From Actinomycetes bacterium (GTDB taxonomy: Bacteria; Actinomycetota; Actinomycetes; Actinomycetales; Microbacteriaceae), in contig JAUHVN010000116.1 of NCBI GenBank assembly GCA_030425055.1, forward strand, positions 1 through 8,074: 8,074 bases of DNA, given 5' to 3'. Positions within the stretch are counted from its first letter, which is position 1. Each line of letters starts with the position of its first letter. The notes under the pieces are model-generated. The model ran no database searches and was not told the DNA's origin. It saw nothing but the letters and a program-made list of their open reading frames with translations. Of this stretch, positions 6,434 through 8,074 are shown piece after piece. The position numbers and the translations under genes are program-made.

Positions 6434-6505
6434 GGCCACTCCTTGTGTGTACGAGACGCTCCGCGGTGGCGGGGCGCCGGCCTCGACCTCGGGTGCCTGC
6501 GCATG

Positions 6506-6534
6506 AAAAAAGCTCCGGCGCAAGCGCACGGAGC
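6506..6534 (-). terminator. Intrinsic terminator (attenuator) in the rplJ leader
   Basis: On the minus strand GCUCCG (6534-6529) pairs with CGGAGC (6517-6512). The GCGC/GCGC pair inside (with a bulged U at 6528 and tight UU centre) extends the stem, and six Us follow directly (6511-6506). This is the only hairpin in the window with a real U-tract. It lies about 110 nt into the leader and 72 nt before the rplJ start, so it can act only as a regulated attenuator. Confidence 0.8.
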
Positions 6535-6644
6535 GGGATTCCTGGATTCAGGAGATCGATCTGTGACACCTGCGCGGGCCCCTGCATTCGCAGTGCTTCG
6601 ATCTCCGTGCGCAAGCGCACATCGATGACCGGCGGTCTTCGGCT
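6506..6644 (-). promoter_or_regulatory. rplJ leader with L10-responsive attenuator (L10 leader-like)
   Basis: Two mutually exclusive folds are visible on the minus strand. Fold one has helix GGAGATCGA (6606-6598) with TCGATCTCC (6559-6551), hairpin GTGCGC-TT-GCGCAC (6620-6607), an inner helix CACTGCG with CGCAgGTG, and the terminator at 6534-6506. Fold two pairs GCGCACGGAG (6612-6603) with CUCCGUGCGC (6533-6524), 10 continuous bp plus 4 more beyond a UU mismatch (6615-6618 with 6518-6521), which destroys the terminator. The start of the leader, CCGAAGACCGCCGGTC (6640-6625), looks like the conserved part of L10 leaders. L10-L12 binding should favour fold one and reduce expression (known principle; detail inferred). 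Confidence 0.75.
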
Positions 6645-6650
6645 CCGTCC

Positions 6651-6678
6651 ATGGTACGTGACCGGCGCGCAGCGGCAA
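6651..6678 (-). promoter_or_regulatory. Probable rplJ-rplL promoter
   Basis: On the minus strand TTGCCG (6678-6673) and TACCAT (6656-6651) are spaced by 16 bp, each 4 of 6 to consensus. The start of transcription would be near 6644, just before the folded leader, giving a 5' leader of about 210 nt. The fit with the leader start supports it. Confidence 0.5.
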
Positions 6679-6735
6679 AATCGCCGGCATCCCGACGGAG
6701 ACGAGCAGAAGTGCGGATGCCTCGCGCCCGCGGCA

Positions 6736-6766
6736 TCCGTCATCGTGCACATCTCCGTCATCGTGC
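6736..6766. repeat. Two 13-bp direct repeats upstream of the rplJ promoter
   Basis: TCCGTCATCGTGC occurs exactly at 6736-6748 and at 6754-6766, an 18-bp period. It lies in the non-coding stretch between the divergent rplJ leader and the nuclease gene. An 8-bp inverted repeat (cggatgcc 6714-6721, ggcatccg 6732-6739) overlaps its left side. It might be a tandem protein-binding site or plain duplication. Confidence 0.4.
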
Positions 6767-6818
6767 GCGGCGCGCGCAGCGGCGGGTGTCGCGGCGGGTC
6801 GGTGTCGCGACGGCGGGA

Positions 6819-6824
6819 TACCGT
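6819..6824 (+). promoter_or_regulatory. Candidate -10 element for a leaderless nuclease transcript
   Basis: TACCGT fits the actinobacterial TANNNT -10 pattern and ends 6 nt before the GTG at 6831, the spacing at which transcription would start on the start codon itself. No clear -35 was found. The absence of a properly spaced Shine-Dalgarno (gaaggg directly abuts the GTG) fits a leaderless mRNA. Confidence 0.45.
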
Positions 6825-6830
6825 GAAGGG

Positions 6831-7493
6831 GTGACCCCCGAACTCGCCGCACGCGTCGTCGCCGACGCCCGCGACCGGGTCGCCTGGGTGCGTGCGCGAT
6901 CGCGCGGGATCACCGCGACCGATGTCGCGACCCTCACGAGCGAGCGGGCGATCGTGCGCGCCGCCGACGCCAAGCTCGGCGGCTCGGGGTTCTCGGGCAA
7001 CGCCTTCACCGCGCACGGTCGCGCGCGCGAGCCCCAGATCGCGGCGTGGGTCGCCGCGACGCACGGCATCCAGCCATCGAGCGCGCTCTTCCACGCCGAG
7101 GTCGAGAAGCGCCATCTCGCGACGCCCGACGGCATCGCCGTCGACCCGGCGGGCCGGGTGACGCTCGCCGAGATCAAGACGACGAACAAGGCGTGGCGCA
7201 GCATCCCCCGCTCGTATCTTCGCCAGGTGTGGTGGCAGCAGCACGTGCTCGGCGCCGAACGCACGCTGGTCGCATGGGAGCAGCACGACGACTTCGTGCC
7301 CGTGCACGACGAGCCCCGCTGCGTGTGGATCGACCGCGACGACGCGCAGATCGCCCAGCTCGTGCGCCTGGCCACAGCGCTCATCGACGAGCTCTACGAG
7401 CGCACGACCGGCCGCCGCGCACCCCGCACCGCCGAGCGGATGCCTCCCGCCCCGCCGCGTCAGCCGTTCCGCGCGCTCGCGCTCGCCGACTGA
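6831..7493 (+). CDS. YqaJ-like PD-(D/E)XK nuclease
   Basis: This 220-residue putative exonuclease belongs to the YqaJ/lambda-exonuclease-like PD-(D/E)XK group. With the start at 6831, motifs in order are GITATDVATL (26-35), the helix HGRAREPQIAAW with E67, ATPDGI with the metal-binding D100, LAEIKTTNK with E114 and K116 (the E-x-K pair), and YLRQVWWQQHVLGAERTLVAW (129-148) matching the conserved Gln helix. All core catalytic residues are present, so it is probably active. The last 30 residues are Pro/Arg-rich and probably disordered. The start is uncertain: GTG 6831 fits a leaderless transcript, while GTG 6786 would add 15 Arg-rich residues. Phage relatives work with a single-strand annealing protein; none is adjacent, so a housekeeping DNA-repair or end-processing role is an open guess. 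It is divergent from rplJ. Confidence 0.82.
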   Translation: MTPELAARVVADARDRVAWVRARSRGITATDVATLTSERAIVRAADAKLGGSGFSGNAFTAHGRAREPQIAAWVAATHGIQPSSALFHAEVEKRHLATPDGIAVDPAGRVTLAEIKTTNKAWRSIPRSYLRQVWWQQHVLGAERTLVAWEQHDDFVPVHDEPRCVWIDRDDAQIAQLVRLATALIDELYERTTGRRAPRTAERMPPAPPRQPFRALALAD

Positions 7494-7512
7494 CCGGCCT
7501 GCTCGAGACGGT

Positions 7513-7577
7513 TGGTTGACTCAGGTCAATCATCGTCGTATAGTTGACCCCGCTCAACCATTGACCTGAGTCAACCA
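7513..7577. promoter_or_regulatory. Triple operator within a perfect 18-bp inverted repeat, efflux-gene control region
   Basis: Bases 7513-7530 and 7560-7577 are exact 18-bp reverse complements. Three 14-bp sites share the form TTGA-N6-TCAA: TTGACTCAGGTCAA (7517-7530), TTGACCCCGCTCAA (7544-7557) and TTGACCTGAGTCAA (7561-7574). The first overlaps the -35, the second the -10 and start point, and the third lies just downstream. This arrangement would block transcription tightly. Size and symmetry suit a MarR- or TetR-family repressor (inferred). No such gene is in the window, so it may lie beyond the right edge. Confidence 0.75.
7517..7544 (+). promoter_or_regulatory. Promoter of the MFS efflux gene
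   Basis: TTGACT (7517-7522) and TATAGT (7539-7544), each 5 of 6 to consensus, are spaced by 16 bp. It is the strongest promoter match in the window. Transcription should start near 7551, leaving about 69 nt before the ATG at 7620. Both boxes are covered by the operators, implying a strong but repressed promoter. Confidence 0.72.
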
Positions 7578-7619
7578 TCGATCGCGCCAACGACGTCGCC
7601 CGTCTCCGCGAAGGACCCC

Positions 7620-8074
7620 ATGACCGACTCCTCTTCGAGCGCGCCCACGGCCGCGCCGACCGCCGCCCCCACGATGTCGCACCGCGCAGTGCTCCAGGCG
7701 CTCACGGGCCTCCTGCTCGGAATGTTCGTGTCGATGCTGGCGTCGACCGTCGTCTCGACCTCGCTGCCCGTGATCATCCACGACCTCGAGGGCGACCAGT
7801 CCGCGTTCACATGGGTCGTCACGGCGACCCTGCTGACCACGGCGATCTCGACGCCCATCTGGGGCAAGCTCGCCGACCTGTTCAACCGCAAGCTGCTCAT
7901 CCAGCTCGCGATCGCGATCTTCGTCCTCGCGACGGCGGCGGCCGGGTTCTCGCAGAATCCCGAGACCCTCATCGCCTTCCGCGCCGTGCAGGGCATCGGC
8001 GCCGGCGGTCTCGCCGCCCTCAGCCAGGTCATCATGGCCGACATCATCAGCCCGCGCGAGCGCGGGCGGTACAT
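7620..8074 (+). CDS. DHA2-family MFS drug efflux transporter (EmrB/QacA-like), 3' end outside window
   Basis: The first 151 residues of a proton-driven multidrug exporter are present; the frame runs off the right edge. A Ser/Ala/Pro/Thr-rich tail (1-20) precedes TM1 (about 25-50) carrying ASTVVSTSLPVI, the counterpart of the DHA2 motif L-D-x-T-I-V-N-x-A-L-P with the aspartate replaced. TM2 (about 62-82) leads to motif A, GKLADLFNRK (82-91), with G82, D86 and R90. TM3 follows, then RAVQGIGAGGL, the motif B arginine-bearing segment of TM4. This combination is typical of 14-helix DHA2 pumps. The ATG at 7620 has AAGGA (7611-7615) 4 nt upstream. The triple operator just upstream suggests drug- or metabolite-induced expression. 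The substrate cannot be told. Confidence 0.92.
   Translation, partial: MTDSSSSAPTAAPTAAPTMSHRAVLQALTGLLLGMFVSMLASTVVSTSLPVIIHDLEGDQSAFTWVVTATLLTTAISTPIWGKLADLFNRKLLIQLAIAIFVLATAAAGFSQNPETLIAFRAVQGIGAGGLAALSQVIMADIISPRERGRY

Noticed and set aside
6051..7307. Minus-strand open frame of 418 codons crossing rplJ, the leader and the nuclease gene.
   Set aside because: It runs through the attenuator and antisense to the nuclease and out of frame with L10. Its translation is low-complexity and Arg-rich.
7513..7577. The 18-bp inverted repeat as insertion-sequence ends.
   Set aside because: The 29-nt interior holds a promoter -10 and a third copy of the same motif, and there is no transposase or target duplication. 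An operator array explains it better.

Overview
The window is very GC-rich, uses GTG starts and actinobacterial-type regulatory signals, and every gene looks like a high-GC Gram-positive version of its family. I infer an actinobacterium, most likely a member of the Microbacteriaceae such as Microbacterium. This rests on composition, gene content and the style of the intergenic palindromes, not on a marker-gene comparison. I see no insertion sequence, phage block, CRISPR array, tRNA or rRNA. It reads as ordinary chromosome with unusually legible regulatory DNA.

Region 1 (1-4022, minus strand, read right to left) is a sugar uptake and breakdown operon: a lipoprotein substrate-binding protein, two CUT1-type ABC permeases resembling the alpha-glucoside (AglE/F/G) branch, and a GH32/43/68-superfamily beta-propeller glycosidase that runs off the left edge. 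The permeases overlap by 4 nt. A strong hairpin separates the binding-protein gene from the permeases, and another hairpin buries the glycosidase start codon. No ATPase gene is present, so a shared MsiK/MalK-like ATPase elsewhere is probably used. Sucrose or a fructo-oligosaccharide is a plausible substrate.

Region 2 (4023-5345) is the divergent control region and a plus-strand LacI-family regulator. Two near-identical operator-like sites (GAACCGTTCCC-type, centres 109 bp apart) lie between the regulator and the operon. The regulator ends in a perfect 19-bp hairpin starting at its stop codon.

Region 3 (5346-6680) is the rplJ-rplL ribosomal operon on the minus strand (L10 and L7/L12). It is convergent with the regulator, and two palindromic elements lie between them. 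Upstream of rplJ is an approximately 210-nt leader with a U-tract intrinsic terminator and a competing antiterminator helix, consistent with autogenous control by the L10-L12 complex.

Region 4 (6681-8074, plus strand) has a YqaJ-like PD-(D/E)XK nuclease gene that is probably translated from a leaderless mRNA. It is followed by the start of a DHA2-type (14-TMS class) MFS efflux transporter whose promoter lies inside a perfect 18-bp inverted repeat containing three related 14-bp operators. The regulator that would bind them is not in the window.

I found no wholly new multi-gene system. The most informative signals are regulatory: the rplJ attenuator, the triple-operator efflux promoter, the start-codon hairpin of the glycosidase gene, and the paired REP-like palindrome.
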